From: CBDCME01 sp965218865
Lineage (GTDB): Bacteria > Pseudomonadota > Alphaproteobacteria > JAAXGF01
Reading direction: 5' to 3'
DNA: 64,000 nucleotides
Assembly (NCBI GenBank): GCA_965218865.1
Contig: CBDCME010000004.1
Coordinates: forward strand, 1-64,000
Positions 18,936 through 28,341 of the stretch are shown in pieces (positions within the stretch are counted from its first letter, which is position 1; each line of letters begins with the position of its first letter). The notes under the pieces were generated by a model. The model was not told the DNA's origin. It worked only from the letters and a program-made list of their open reading frames with translations, and did not search any database. The position numbers and the translations under genes were made by a program.

Positions 18936-21748
18936 CCGTCTACCGGAAACGCCGAAACGACGTCGCTACAGCGGGCGCACAGATCGTCGTTGCCGGCAAT
19001 GGTTCCGACCTCGGGCAATACTCGCCAGCAACGGGCGCATTTGTTCCCTTCCGCGAGTCCCGGCACGACCCCGACTCCGGGAACGTCGGGCAGCGAAAAA
19101 GTCTCCGCCGGTGGCTCCCCCAGGTTCAGCGTCGCCCCGGAGGTGATGGCGATTTCGGCCAGATCGACGCCGCCCACCGCCGAGGCGTAATCGGAAACGG
19201 CGTAGACCGTGGGATGCGCCTCGAGACTCGATCTGATGCGCCTTTCCCGCCGCTCGACCTCCAAGGCTCCGGTGACGACGCGCCGCAGGGCCCGCACCTT
19301 CTCCCAGCGCGCGGCCAAATCATCGTCGCGCCAGTCGGAGGGCGTTTCGGGAAATAGCCGTAAATGGACGCTGTCCTCGGGGTCGGGAAAACGCGCCATC
19401 CAGGCCTCCTCGGCGGTAAAACAGAGGATCGGCGCGAGCCACGCCGTCAGCCGCGAAAACAGCGCCTCCAATACCACGCCGGCGGCGCGGCGACGGTCCG
19501 AATCGGCGCCGTCGCAGTACAGGGCATCCTTGCGAACGTCGAAATAGAAGGCCGACAGCTCGACCGCGCAGAAGTTGTGCAGCACCGTATTCAAACGGTG
19601 AAAATCGAAATCCTCGCAACAGCGCCGCACGACGACGTCGAGTTCCGCCAGGCGGTGCAGGACCCAGCGTTCGATCTCGGGCATGTCGCCGGGTGCCAGG
19701 CCCTCGCCCTCGCCAAAACCGGCCAGGTTGCCGAGGATGTAACGCAGGGTATTGCGGAGGCGCCGGTAGGCGTCGACCTGATGGCCTAGAATATCGGGGC
19801 CGATGCGCAAATCCTCGGAGTAGTCGGCGCTGACGACCCAAAGGCGCAGGATGTCGGCGCCGTAGCGATCGACGACCTGTTGCGGCGCCACGACGTTTCC
19901 CAGGGATTTCGACATTTTTCGGCCTTCGCCGTCCATCACGAAGCCATGGGTCAAGACGGCTTCGTAAGGCGCCCGCCCCCGGGTCCCGCAGGATTCGAGA
20001 AGCGAGGAATTGAACCACCCCCGGTGTTGGTCGGAACCTTCGAGATACAGCGACGCTGGCCAGGCGAGATCGTCCCGCTTCTCGAGAACGAAACTATGGG
20101 TGGCTCCGCTCTCGAACCAGACGTCGAGGATGTCGTCCAGCTTGCGGTAGGCATCGGCCGGATAGTCGTCGCCCAGGAAACGGGACAGCGGACTTGAGAA
20201 CCAGACGTCCGTGCCCTCGGCCTCGACCGCCTCGGCGATCCGCTCGATCACCTTGGCGTCACGGAGCAATTCACCGGTTTCCGCGTCCACGATCGCGACG
20301 ATGGGGACACCCCAGGCGCGTTGCCGCGAGATGACCCAGTCGGGACGGGATTCGATCATGCCGTAAATGCGATCGCGACCGCTTTCGGGAACCCAGCGCA
20401 CCGCGGAGATCGCTTCCAGCGCCTTTTGCCGCAACCCGTTCGTCTCCATGCTGATGAACCACTGGGGGGTGTGGCGGAATATCAGCGGCGCCTTCGAACG
20501 CCAGGAGTGGGGGTAACTGTGAGTCAGCTTTCCGCGCGCGAGCAAGGTCCCGGCATCGGCGAGGGAATCGGCGACTTCGTCGTTCGCGTCCAACACGTTC
20601 CTGCCCGCGAACAGGGGCACGTGGGCCATGAAGTTTCCGTCGTCGTTCACCGTCTCCGGTACCTCGAGGCCGAACTCGAGGCCCACCACATGATCCTCGG
20701 CGCCGTGGCCGGGGGCGATATGGACGAAACCCGTGCCTTGCTCGGTGGTGACGTGGAAGCCCGGTATCATCGGGACCTCGAAGTCGTAGCCGCGACCGTG
20801 AAAGGGGTGTCGGCAGACGGTGCCCGCCAGTTGCTCGCCCCGGAACCGCGCGACGACCTCGCAGCGCTCGATTCCGGCGCGGGCGCAGGTGTCGTCGCGC
20901 AAGGCCTCGACCACGAGCAGTTTCTCGCCGGGCACCGCGAGGCTGCTGTCGGTTGTCGCCTCGACCCGGAGGAGGACGTAGTCGTAATGGCTCCCGTAGG
21001 CAACGCCGCGGTTCCCCGGGATCGTCCAGGGCGTCGTCGTCCAGATGACGACGCTGGCGCCTTCCAGGCTCGGATCGGAGGCGGTGCCGACGCGAAAACG
21101 GACGTCGATCGTGGTCGAGGTGCGGTCGTGATATTCGACCTCTGCCTCGGCCAGGGCGGTTTTCTCGACCATCGACCACATCACCGGCTTGCTGCCCCGG
21201 TAGAGGCTGCCGTTGAGGATGAACTTGCCGACCTCGCGGACGATCTGCGCCTCCGCTTCGTTCGTCATCGTCGTGTACGGATTTTTCCAGTCGCCGACGA
21301 CACCGAGGCGCTGAAACTCGGCCGCCTGGATCTTGATCCACTTGGCGGCGAAGGCGCGACATTCCTGGCGGAACCGAACGATCGGAACGTCGTCCTTGTT
21401 CTTGCCCTTTTTCCGGTACGCCTGCTCGACCTGCCATTCGATCGGCAAGCCATGACAATCCCAACCCGGCACATAGTTCGAATCCTTCCCCAACATCTGC
21501 TGGGAGCGCGTGATCACGTCCTTGAGGATCTTGTTGAGGGCGTGGCCGATATGAATGTTGCCGTTGGCGTAGGGCGGGCCGTCGTGAAGAATGAACTTCT
21601 CGCGCCCGGCCGCGTGGGCGCGCAGCTGCCCGTAGAGATCGAAATCCTCCCAGCGCGCGAGAATTTCGGGCTCGCGTTGGGGAAGCCGCCCCTTCATCGG
21701 AAAATTCGTCTTGGGCAGCAAGATGGTTGGGCGGTAATCGCGGATCAT
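18932..21748 (-). CDS. ileS: Isoleucyl-tRNA synthetase
   Basis: A 938-aa class I aminoacyl-tRNA synthetase. It has the HIGH motif in GNIHIGHALNK (about residues 63-73), KMSKS in GRKMSKSLGN, an editing domain between them, and a C-terminal zinc finger (CARCW ... LCARC). The length matches the bacterial enzyme. ATG at 21748 precedes the canonical N-terminus RDYRPTILLPKTNFPMKG; the frame stays open upstream inside ribF but without family similarity. It starts 22 bp after the ribF stop. Confidence 0.97.
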   Translation of the reverse strand: MIRDYRPTILLPKTNFPMKGRLPQREPEILARWEDFDLYGQLRAHAAGREKFILHDGPPYANGNIHIGHALNKILKDVITRSQQMLGKDSNYVPGWDCHGLPIEWQVEQAYRKKGKNKDDVPIVRFRQECRAFAAKWIKIQAAEFQRLGVVGDWKNPYTTMTNEAEAQIVREVGKFILNGSLYRGSKPVMWSMVEKTALAEAEVEYHDRTSTTIDVRFRVGTASDPSLEGASVVIWTTTPWTIPGNRGVAYGSHYDYVLLRVEATTDSSLAVPGEKLLVVEALRDDTCARAGIERCEVVARFRGEQLAGTVCRHPFHGRGYDFEVPMIPGFHVTTEQGTGFVHIAPGHGAEDHVVGLEFGLEVPETVNDDGNFMAHVPLFAGRNVLDANDEVADSLADAGTLLARGKLTHSYPHSWRSKAPLIFRHTPQWFISMETNGLRQKALEAISAVRWVPESGRDRIYGMIESRPDWVISRQRAWGVPIVAIVDAETGELLRDAKVIERIAEAVEAEGTDVWFSSPLSRFLGDDYPADAYRKLDDILDVWFESGATHSFVLEKRDDLAWPASLYLEGSDQHRGWFNSSLLESCGTRGRAPYEAVLTHGFVMDGEGRKMSKSLGNVVAPQQVVDRYGADILRLWVVSADYSEDLRIGPDILGHQVDAYRRLRNTLRYILGNLAGFGEGEGLAPGDMPEIERWVLHRLAELDVVVRRCCEDFDFHRLNTVLHNFCAVELSAFYFDVRKDALYCDGADSDRRRAAGVVLEALFSRLTAWLAPILCFTAEEAWMARFPDPEDSVHLRLFPETPSDWRDDDLAARWEKVRALRRVVTGALEVERRERRIRSSLEAHPTVYAVSDYASAVGGVDLAEIAITSGATLNLGEPPAETFSLPDVPGVGVVPGLAEGNKCARCWRVLPEVGTIAGNDDLCARCSDVVSAFPVDG

Positions 21749-21770
21749 TTGGGATTCGTCCCGGTGGCGA

Positions 21771-22745
21771 TCAAGCGGCGCTGGATCGAGCGGCGAGGCG
21801 CTGGAACCTCGGATTGGCGAGCGCCTGGCGGGCCTGCTCGCAGTCCGCCGCAATTTGCCGCCCGAGACTTTCGGCGCCGTCGAACTCCTGATCGTCGCGC
21901 AGACGCTTGGCGAAGGCGACCCGGAGGCGTTTGCCGTAGAGGTCTTCGTCGTGATCCAGGAGATGCACTTCCAACCGCATGGCACCGCCGCCGAAGGTCG
22001 CGCGGGTGCCGACGTAGGCGGCGGCGGCGTGCCAGCGGGTGCCGTTCTCGTCGGCGATCCCGGCCCAGACGGCGTAAATCCCGGAGCCGGGATTTAGGTA
22101 ACCGTCCAGGCCGAGGTTCGCGGTCGGGAAACCGAGTTCGTGGCCGCGCCTGTCGCCATGGCGAACGTGGCCCTCGACTTCCCACAAGCGTCCGAGAATG
22201 AGACCGGCCTCGCCGAACTGAGCGCCCTGGATCAGGCTCCGAACCCGGGTTGACGAATACGTTTTCCCACCGCCGCCCACGGTCGCCACCTCGGTCAGCG
22301 AAAACCCCAGCTTCGCGGCGTACCGAGACAACGTCTCGACGTTGCCTCGCCGCCCCTTGCCGAAGGCGAAGTCCGGGCCGACAACCACGCCACCAACCCC
22401 GAGGCCCGCGACGAGCATGTGCACGATAAATGCCGTGGCCGGGACCGCCGCCATTCCCGCCCCGAATCGCAGACTGAAGAGAACGTCGACACCGAGTTCC
22501 GCGAGGCGGCGAACCTTGGCCCGAAACGGCGTCAGGCGAAATGGCCCGATCGCCGGCTGGAAAAACTGGCGCGGGTGCGGCTCGAAGGTCAGGACTCCGC
22601 AGGGCGCGCCCGCGGCGCGCGCGGCCGCCGCCGCCGTCTCGATGACCTTGACGTGGCCGAGATGAACGCCGTCGAAGTTCCCGATCGCGACGATGGCGCC
22701 GCGCGCCGCCGCCTCGATGTCGTTGAAATCCCGAAATATTCGCAC
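21771..22745 (-). CDS. ribF: Bifunctional riboflavin kinase / FAD synthetase
   Basis: A 324-aa enzyme converting riboflavin to FMN and FAD. The N-terminal nucleotidyltransferase domain has AIGNFDGVHLGH and STRVRSLIQ, and the C-terminal flavokinase domain has GHELGFPTANL and GIYAVWA. Start is GTG at 22745. It is the first gene of a long minus-strand cluster (ribF-ileS-lspA-DUF3035-M16-M16). Confidence 0.95.
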   Translation of the reverse strand: MRIFRDFNDIEAAARGAIVAIGNFDGVHLGHVKVIETAAAAARAAGAPCGVLTFEPHPRQFFQPAIGPFRLTPFRAKVRRLAELGVDVLFSLRFGAGMAAVPATAFIVHMLVAGLGVGGVVVGPDFAFGKGRRGNVETLSRYAAKLGFSLTEVATVGGGGKTYSSTRVRSLIQGAQFGEAGLILGRLWEVEGHVRHGDRRGHELGFPTANLGLDGYLNPGSGIYAVWAGIADENGTRWHAAAAYVGTRATFGGGAMRLEVHLLDHDEDLYGKRLRVAFAKRLRDDQEFDGAESLGRQIAADCEQARQALANPRFQRLAARSSAA

Positions 22746-22922
22746 GTTGGCCCCACTCGCCCACGACTGATCGGGGCGTGAATACTAGGTTTTCCGGGGT
22801 TCCGCAAGGTTGGGGATTCGCCGAAACGGCTCCGGAATGGGCCCGAATGGACGGGGAGTCCCGTAAGCGCCCCGAACTAGGTTCGAGGTTGGTTCCGAGG
22901 AGGGCGTGAGGCTCGATAAAGC

Positions 22923-23336
22923 TTATGCTGGGACCGCCGACACCTCGATCTTCATGCCGAGCGCTCCAAATGCCACCTCGATCCGGTCGAAGCGCGAATG
23001 GTGATAAAGATCGAGCAGGCGATCCACCTGGGTTGGGTGGCATTCCATGCGGCGGGCGAGCTCTGCTTTGGTCACTTTCTCGGATCGCATCGCCCAATAA
23101 AGCTCGACCTTGGTCGAGGTCAGGGCTGGGAGGGTCACTAAAGTGCGGCCCTTCGATGGCGGCGGAATATCTTCCCGGCGAGAGATGCGTCCGGCGATCA
23201 ATACCTCGAACGCATCAACAGCATGGTAAAGCGCTTCATCCTTGGTCTCGCCATACGTGGTCAATTCGGGAAAGTCCCGGGACGTGACTAACAGAGTATC
23301 TTCGTCAGGGGTCAGTTTGACAGGGTATCTGAGCAT
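22923..23336 (-). CDS. hicB: HicB-family antitoxin
   Basis: A 137-aa protein with an N-terminal degenerate RNase H-like HicB fold (LTPDEDTLLVTSRDFPELTT, GETKDEALYHAVDAFE) and a C-terminal helix-turn-helix (KVTKAELARRMECHPTQVDR) for autoregulation. It neutralises the HicA mRNA interferase and represses the operon. Start ATG 23336 has a GAGGAA ribosome site and lies 15 bp after hicA, the classical toxin-first order. Confidence 0.92.
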   Translation of the reverse strand: MLRYPVKLTPDEDTLLVTSRDFPELTTYGETKDEALYHAVDAFEVLIAGRISRREDIPPPSKGRTLVTLPALTSTKVELYWAMRSEKVTKAELARRMECHPTQVDRLLDLYHHSRFDRIEVAFGALGMKIEVSAVPA

Positions 23337-23351
23337 CGTTGGGTTCCTCGT

Positions 23352-23540
23352 TTATTTCAGTCCGAGTTCTCGCTTGATCTTGTGAACCAAGCCTGACCGG
23401 AGCTCCTTGCGGCTGCCGTGCATGGGCAACTGGCTTTTGCGGTTTCCGCGGAAAACTTCGATGTGGCCACTTCCGGATTTGAGTATCCCGAAGGTGCATC
23501 CTTTCTCTTTGAGCCAGCGTTTGAATTCCGACGCGTTCAT
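23352..23540 (-). CDS. hicA: HicA-family mRNA interferase toxin
   Basis: A 62-aa double-stranded-RNA-binding-fold toxin: MNASEFKRWLKEKGCTFG, then the catalytic His region SGSGHIEVF and QLPMHGSRKELRSGLV. HicA cleaves mRNA independently of translation. ATG at 23540 begins at the canonical N-terminus; the frame extends upstream without similarity. The module appears intact. Confidence 0.92.
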   Translation of the reverse strand: MNASEFKRWLKEKGCTFGILKSGSGHIEVFRGNRKSQLPMHGSRKELRSGLVHKIKRELGLK

Positions 23541-23776
23541 GAAAAGTACCATACACGGCGCAAATGCCGCGAACAAAAAACGACACAAATGTCGTATTTT
23601 CGAAGCTATTTGGTCCGCGGACCCGGGGTGATCGAGGTTGAAACGAGCGCTCTTCCGGGGCTGGTGCCACAAGGCCTGGCCGTAGCCTACCGGAGATATT
23701 CGACCAAAAAGTTTATCCCGGGGGATCCGGTAAGATCCAAAGGTTCTCGACACTATCCGCGCGGAAATGTAAATGA

Positions 23777-23788
23777 TATAACGTTATA
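23777..23788. promoter_or_regulatory. Candidate Zur operator
   Basis: A perfect 12-bp palindrome TATAACGTTATA, within AT-rich sequence 65 bp upstream of zur. Its TTATA/TATAA half-sites resemble known Zur boxes, which suggests autoregulation of zur-znuCB. The rest of 23541-23852 is intergenic between divergent hicA and zur and shows no other gene. Confidence 0.5.
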
Positions 23789-23852
23789 ATATTGGCTCGC
23801 TCGCCATGCCGCCGGAGGCGGCGATCCGGCCCCGGGGGATACGGTCCCATAG

Positions 23853-24344
23853 ATGACACATCAACTTCCCTTTCCGGCCGCTTCGCACGACCATGAAAGT
23901 TGTATCACCGACGCCTTGGCGGCGGCGGCGGCGCTGTGCGAGCGGCGCGGCGCCCGTTTGACCTCGGTGCGGCGGCGGGTTCTCGAGCTGGTGTGGCGCA
24001 GCCACGAGCCGGTCGGGGCCTATGCGATCCTGGAGATCCTTCGCCTCGACGGCCGCTCGTCGGCGCCGCCGACGGTGTACCGGGCCCTCGAGTTCCTGCT
24101 CGCCCACGGCCTCGTTCATCGCATTGAATCGCGCAATGCTTTTGTCGGGTGTGTCCACCCGGGCGATCCCCACGGCGGCCAATTCCTGATCTGCCGGGGT
24201 TGCGGGGTGGCGGCGGAGCTCAGCGACGACGCCATCAGCGGGGTGGTGGCGGACCGTGCCGCGGATCTCGGTTTCGAGGTCCAGCAACAGACCATCGAGG
24301 TGGCCGGCCTGTGCCCGCGCTGCCGTGAGCGAAACGGGGTTTGA
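23853..24344 (+). CDS. zur: Zinc uptake regulator (Fur family)
   Basis: A 163-aa Fur-family repressor. The winged-helix domain contains LTSVRRRVLELVWRS and PPTVYRALEFLLAHGLVHRI. The structural zinc is held by two CxxC motifs, CRGC (114-117) and CPRC (154-157). Location directly upstream of znuC-znuB identifies it as Zur rather than Fur. Zinc-loaded Zur would repress the operon, plausibly at the palindrome 65 bp upstream. Confidence 0.92.
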   Translation: MTHQLPFPAASHDHESCITDALAAAAALCERRGARLTSVRRRVLELVWRSHEPVGAYAILEILRLDGRSSAPPTVYRALEFLLAHGLVHRIESRNAFVGCVHPGDPHGGQFLICRGCGVAAELSDDAISGVVADRAADLGFEVQQQTIEVAGLCPRCRERNGV

Positions 24345-24348
24345 GGCC

Positions 24349-25131
24349 GTGTCCGACACCAACGCCGAGACGCGTCTCCTGGCGGAGATCGCCGGTGTTT
24401 CGCTTCGGATGGGGAAAAACGAAATCCTGAGCGGCGTGGACCTGGCGGTCCGGTCGGGCGAGATCGTCAGCCTGATCGGTCCGAACGGCGGCGGCAAGAC
24501 GAGCCTGATACGGGTGCTGCTGGGTCTCCTTCGACCGCAGCGGGGACGCGTGGCGCTGGCCCCGGGCATTCGCGTCGGTTACATGCCCCAGCGCCTATTC
24601 GTCGATGACGTCCTGCCCTTGACCGTGGCCCGGTTTCTCGCCCTCGGCGGCCGCGCCGAGCAAGAACGGATCGGCGCCGTTCTCGACGAGGTCGGTGTCG
24701 ACGGGATCGTCGAGTGTCCGATACAGGGCGTTTCCGGCGGCGAGTTCCAGCGCCTCCTCTTGGGCCGGGCATTGCTTCGCGATCCCGATTTGCTGGTGCT
24801 CGACGAACCGGTTCAGGGCGTCGACGTCAACGGGCAGGCGGAGCTTTTCGCCCTGATCGGCCGCATTCGGCGGCGGCGCGGTTGCGGTGTGCTGTTGGTC
24901 TCGCACGATTTGCATCTGGTCATGGAGGCAACCGACAGGGTGGTCTGCCTGAATCGTCACGTCTGCTGCACGGGACAGCCGGAATCGGTCACCCGGCACC
25001 CGGAATACATTGCCCTTTTCGGCCCCTCGGCCGGCCGGAGTTTCGCCGTTTACAGCCACCACCACGACCACCGGCATGATCCGGACGGCGCCGTGGTCGC
25101 GCTACCCGGGGCCGATCGTCCGCATGGATGA
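24349..25131 (+). CDS. znuC: Zinc ABC transporter ATP-binding protein
   Basis: A 260-aa ABC ATPase: Walker A IGPNGGGKTSL (about residues 43-53), signature VSGGEFQRL, Walker B LLVLDEP and H-loop LVSHDLH. The C-terminus has a His-rich tail (SHHHDHRHD) that could bind zinc. GTG at 24349, 5 bp after the zur stop with GAGG close upstream, was chosen; an in-frame GTG at 24325 is an alternative that would overlap zur. It energises ZnuB for zinc import. Confidence 0.92.
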   Translation: MSDTNAETRLLAEIAGVSLRMGKNEILSGVDLAVRSGEIVSLIGPNGGGKTSLIRVLLGLLRPQRGRVALAPGIRVGYMPQRLFVDDVLPLTVARFLALGGRAEQERIGAVLDEVGVDGIVECPIQGVSGGEFQRLLLGRALLRDPDLLVLDEPVQGVDVNGQAELFALIGRIRRRRGCGVLLVSHDLHLVMEATDRVVCLNRHVCCTGQPESVTRHPEYIALFGPSAGRSFAVYSHHHDHRHDPDGAVVALPGADRPHG

Positions 25132-25924
25132 ATTCTTTCTCCGCGCCTTGGCGGCCGGCTTCGGCGTCGCGCTCGCAGCCGGACCCTTGGGGTCCTTTGT
25201 GGTTTGGCGGCGGATGGCGTATTTCGGCGATACCCTGGCCCATTCCGCCCTGCTCGGTGTCGCGCTCGGGTATCTCCTTGGCCTGGAGCCGAATCTCGGT
25301 GTCATCGCGGTCTGCGTCTGCGTCGCCTTGTTGTTGCTGGCTCTCCAGCGCCAACGGCGGCTGGCGAGCGACACCCTCTTGGGTATTCTCTCCCATGGCG
25401 CCCTTTCGCTCGGCCTCGTGGCCCTGGCCTTCATGGAAGGCCTGCGGCTCGATCTCATGGCCTATCTTTTCGGCGACCTGCTCTCCGTGACCCGGCTCGA
25501 CCTCGCCTGGATATGGGGGGGAGGGGTCCTTGCCCTGATCGTCTTGGTGGCGATCTGGCGGCCGCTTCTGGCTCTTACCGTGCACGAGGAACTCGCCCGA
25601 GTCGAAGGCGTCCGGGTCACCGCCGTGAGCCTGGTCTTCCTGCTCTTGATCGCGCTCGTGATCGCTCTCGCCATGAAAGTCGTCGGCTTGCTTCTGATTA
25701 CCTCGTTGCTGATCATTCCGGCTGCGACGGCACGGGGATTCGCCCGGACGCCGGAGCAGATGGCGATTGCCGCCGCCGCCATCGGCGGACTGGCGGTTTG
25801 CGCGGGCTTGATCGGTTCGCTGCAATGGGATACGCCGTCGGGACCGTCCGTCGTCGTCGCCGCCACGGCTTTTTTCGGTCTCGCCTATCCGGCCCGAAAA
25901 ATCGCCAGCTTGAAGCCGCGCTAG
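25124..25924 (+). CDS. znuB: Zinc ABC transporter permease
   Basis: A 266-aa integral membrane protein of the ABC-3 family with about eight hydrophobic segments and the motifs RRMAYFGDTLAHSALLGVAL and TSLLIIPAATAR. It overlaps znuC by 8 bp. No periplasmic zinc-binding protein ZnuA is present in the window; it must be encoded elsewhere. The stop codon is TAG. Confidence 0.93.
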   Translation: MDEFFLRALAAGFGVALAAGPLGSFVVWRRMAYFGDTLAHSALLGVALGYLLGLEPNLGVIAVCVCVALLLLALQRQRRLASDTLLGILSHGALSLGLVALAFMEGLRLDLMAYLFGDLLSVTRLDLAWIWGGGVLALIVLVAIWRPLLALTVHEELARVEGVRVTAVSLVFLLLIALVIALAMKVVGLLLITSLLIIPAATARGFARTPEQMAIAAAAIGGLAVCAGLIGSLQWDTPSGPSVVVAATAFFGLAYPARKIASLKPR

Positions 25925-25932
25925 GCCCGGAT

Positions 25933-25952
25933 CGGGGCGGCATGCCGCCCCG
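25933..25952. other. Perfect 20-bp palindrome between znuB and the HisD-like gene
   Basis: CGGGGCGGCATGCCGCCCCG is a perfect palindrome 8 bp after the znuB stop and 24 bp before the next start. It can form a strong hairpin, but no T run follows, so it may act as an mRNA-processing or stability element rather than a terminator. Confidence 0.5.
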
Positions 25953-25975
25953 CCACGCACGGGAGCACCGTCGCC

Positions 25976-27319
25976 ATGGAACACCCGGTAAGCTTATTCG
26001 ATCTCGGCGCGCTCTCGGCGGCGGCGCGCGGACGCCTTCTCGTCCGTTCCGAAGCGGATCTCGAGCCGTATCTGCGGGACGTCGATTCCATCATCGCGCA
26101 GGTTCGCGAGGAAGGCGACGAGGCCCTCGCGCGCCTGGGCCGGGAATTCGACAAGGCGTCCGTGCGGGCCGACGCCATACGGGTCACCGAGGACGAGTTC
26201 GAACAAGCCGCGGCCGAACTCGAGGCCGATGTCGGAGCTGCGATCCGATTTGCCGCCGAGGGCATTCGCGCCTTCCACCAGCGGCAGATGCCGGAACCCA
26301 TGTGGATCCACGAACTCCGACCCGGCGTGTTCGCGGGCGAGAAGTCGCTGCCCATACCGTCGGTGGCGTGCTACGTGCCGCGGGGCAAGGGCGCCTTTCC
26401 CAGCGTCGTCATGATGACGACGATCCCCGCCGTCGTCGCCGAGGTGCCGCGTATCGTCGTGTTGACGCCGCCGGGAGCCGACGGCCGAGTCGACAACGCC
26501 AGTCTCGTCGCGGCTCGGGCCGCCGGAGTTACCGAAGTCTACAAATGTGGCGGCGCTCAGGCCGTCGCCGCGGTCGCCTACGGCACCGCGACCGTGCCCA
26601 AGGTGGTCAAGATCGTCGGTCCCGGCAGCCCCTGGGTGATGGCCGCCAAGCAACGCCTGGCCGGAATCATCGATCCCGGAATTCCGGCCGGCCCCAGTGA
26701 ATCGATCGTCTTGGCCGATTCCACCGCGAATCCGCGGATCGCGGCCCTCGACCTGATCGTGGAATCGGAGCACGGTCCGGATTCCTCGGCCTTCCTGGTC
26801 ACCGACGATCCCGAGGTCGCGGCGGCGGCGCGGGCCGCCATTCCCGAATACTGGTCGCAAATGGGCGAACCCTGGATCAGCCACTCGGCCGCCGTGCTCG
26901 GCGGCCACGACGGTGGGATCGTGCTTGCCCCCGACTTCGACGCCGCGATCGATTTCGTCAACGATTACGCTCCCGAACATCTGGAAATCGTCGGCAAGGA
27001 ACCCTTCCGCCACCTCGGGCGCATCGTCAATGCCGGCGAAATCCTGCTCGGCGAGGATACGCCCCTGCCGCTGGGGAACTTTGTTCTCGGCCCCAACGCG
27101 GTGCTCCCGACCTCGGGCTGGGCCCGTTGCTGGTCGCCGCTGTCGGTGCATGATTTCATGAAACGCAGCGCCATAGGATACGTCACCGCGGCGGCCTACG
27201 GCGATCTCGCCCGCCACGCCCATGCCCTGGCGACCTACGAGGGATTCGAGGGCCACGCCAACGCCGTTTCTCCGACCCGCGACTCGGCGCGCGGCGGCGG
27301 TGAAAGCGGTGAGGCGTGA
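25976..27319 (+). CDS. Histidinol dehydrogenase family protein (HisD-like)
   Basis: A 447-aa protein of the HisD fold. Conserved motifs include VPRGKGAFPSVVMMTTIPA, GPGSPWVMAAKQRL, IPAGPSESIVLAD, DYAPEHLEIV, LPTSGWAR and GHANAVS. At the zinc-ligand pair that reads QAEH in E. coli HisD, this protein reads ESEH (Glu263, His266), so one ligand is changed. With the segment SPLSVHDFMKRSAIGYVT and no neighbouring his genes, this suggests a paralogue acting on another alcohol, as known for sulfopropanediol dehydrogenase-type members. True HisD activity cannot be excluded. Confidence 0.8.
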   Translation: MEHPVSLFDLGALSAAARGRLLVRSEADLEPYLRDVDSIIAQVREEGDEALARLGREFDKASVRADAIRVTEDEFEQAAAELEADVGAAIRFAAEGIRAFHQRQMPEPMWIHELRPGVFAGEKSLPIPSVACYVPRGKGAFPSVVMMTTIPAVVAEVPRIVVLTPPGADGRVDNASLVAARAAGVTEVYKCGGAQAVAAVAYGTATVPKVVKIVGPGSPWVMAAKQRLAGIIDPGIPAGPSESIVLADSTANPRIAALDLIVESEHGPDSSAFLVTDDPEVAAAARAAIPEYWSQMGEPWISHSAAVLGGHDGGIVLAPDFDAAIDFVNDYAPEHLEIVGKEPFRHLGRIVNAGEILLGEDTPLPLGNFVLGPNAVLPTSGWARCWSPLSVHDFMKRSAIGYVTAAAYGDLARHAHALATYEGFEGHANAVSPTRDSARGGGESGEA

Positions 27320-27350
27320 GGTCTCGCCTCGACCGAGGTGCGCGCGGCCG

Positions 27351-28331
27351 ATGACGGTCCCGGGATCACGGCGATGGCGCTTGGCAAGCCTCTGCCTGGC
27401 GTTCACCGGCATGTTTTCGTTGGCGGCCGCCTGGCCTCAGGACGAGGCGGCGGAGGGGCCGTCGCCGGACGCGGCGCTGGAGGAAATTCGCGGCTTGATC
27501 AAGGCTATTCAAGGGCGGATCGAGGCCATGGATTCGGTCGCTCAGGATCGTGACAAGGCCCTCGGTTTCCTCGATCGGCAAGTCCGCGAGGCCTCCAGCA
27601 CGTTATCGAGCGGTCGCGACGATATCAGCGGTCTGAGGCAAGAGAACGTCGACCTTTCGGCGCGCGTGGAAACCCTGATTTCAAGCCGGGACGAGCTGGC
27701 GCGGCGGCTCGATGAACGCGATGCCGAAGCCGAGAGATTGGCGGGCGCGCTTTCGAGCCTCGAAATGGAGTTGGCCGTGGCGACCGCCGCGCTGCAACAG
27801 GCCGAGGACGAAATGTGGCGGATGCGCAACCTCGCCAGCCGCCTCGACTCGGAAGCGGCCCTGGCGGCGGGGGAATTCAGCCGTGTCCGCGCCGCTTTCC
27901 TCAAACGCCTTGAATACCGATTCACCGGACAGCCCAACGTGCGGGTTCACGACGGCCGCCTGGTCCTTCAGTCGGACCTGCTATTCGCTCCGGGGTCGGC
28001 CAAACTCGACGCCGCCGGAAAGGATCAGTTGCGGCGTTTCGCCGCTAATTTGGCGACGGCGGTTGAGGAAATCCCGGCCGCGATCTCATGGTTCATCAGG
28101 GTCGAGGGGCATACCGACGACACGCCCGTCGCGGCGTCCGACTTTCGTTCGAACTGGGAGATTTCGATCGCCCGGGCCATGGCGGTGGTCGAATTCCTCG
28201 TCGGCCAGGGCATTTCGCACCTGCGCCTAGCGGCCGCAGGTTACGGCGATGCCCGGCCCCTGGACGATCGCGGCGACGAAATCGCCAATCGCCGCAACCG
28301 CCGAATCGCCTTCCTCCTGACCCAGAATTAA
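27351..28331 (+). CDS. OmpA/MotB-type peptidoglycan-binding protein with coiled coil
   Basis: A 326-aa protein. A signal or anchor segment (RLASLCLAFTGMFSLAAAWP) is followed by a long Glu/Arg/Leu-rich coiled coil (about residues 35-185) and a C-terminal OmpA_C domain with LLFAPGSAKL, VEGHTDDTPV and SIARAMAVVEFLVGQGI. This resembles periplasmic MotB-like proteins that tether the envelope to peptidoglycan. ATG at 27351 precedes the signal; the frame is open upstream inside the previous gene. No MotA/TolQ partner is adjacent. Confidence 0.85.
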   Translation: MTVPGSRRWRLASLCLAFTGMFSLAAAWPQDEAAEGPSPDAALEEIRGLIKAIQGRIEAMDSVAQDRDKALGFLDRQVREASSTLSSGRDDISGLRQENVDLSARVETLISSRDELARRLDERDAEAERLAGALSSLEMELAVATAALQQAEDEMWRMRNLASRLDSEAALAAGEFSRVRAAFLKRLEYRFTGQPNVRVHDGRLVLQSDLLFAPGSAKLDAAGKDQLRRFAANLATAVEEIPAAISWFIRVEGHTDDTPVAASDFRSNWEISIARAMAVVEFLVGQGISHLRLAAAGYGDARPLDDRGDEIANRRNRRIAFLLTQN

Positions 28332-28341
28332 GAGAACGGAA

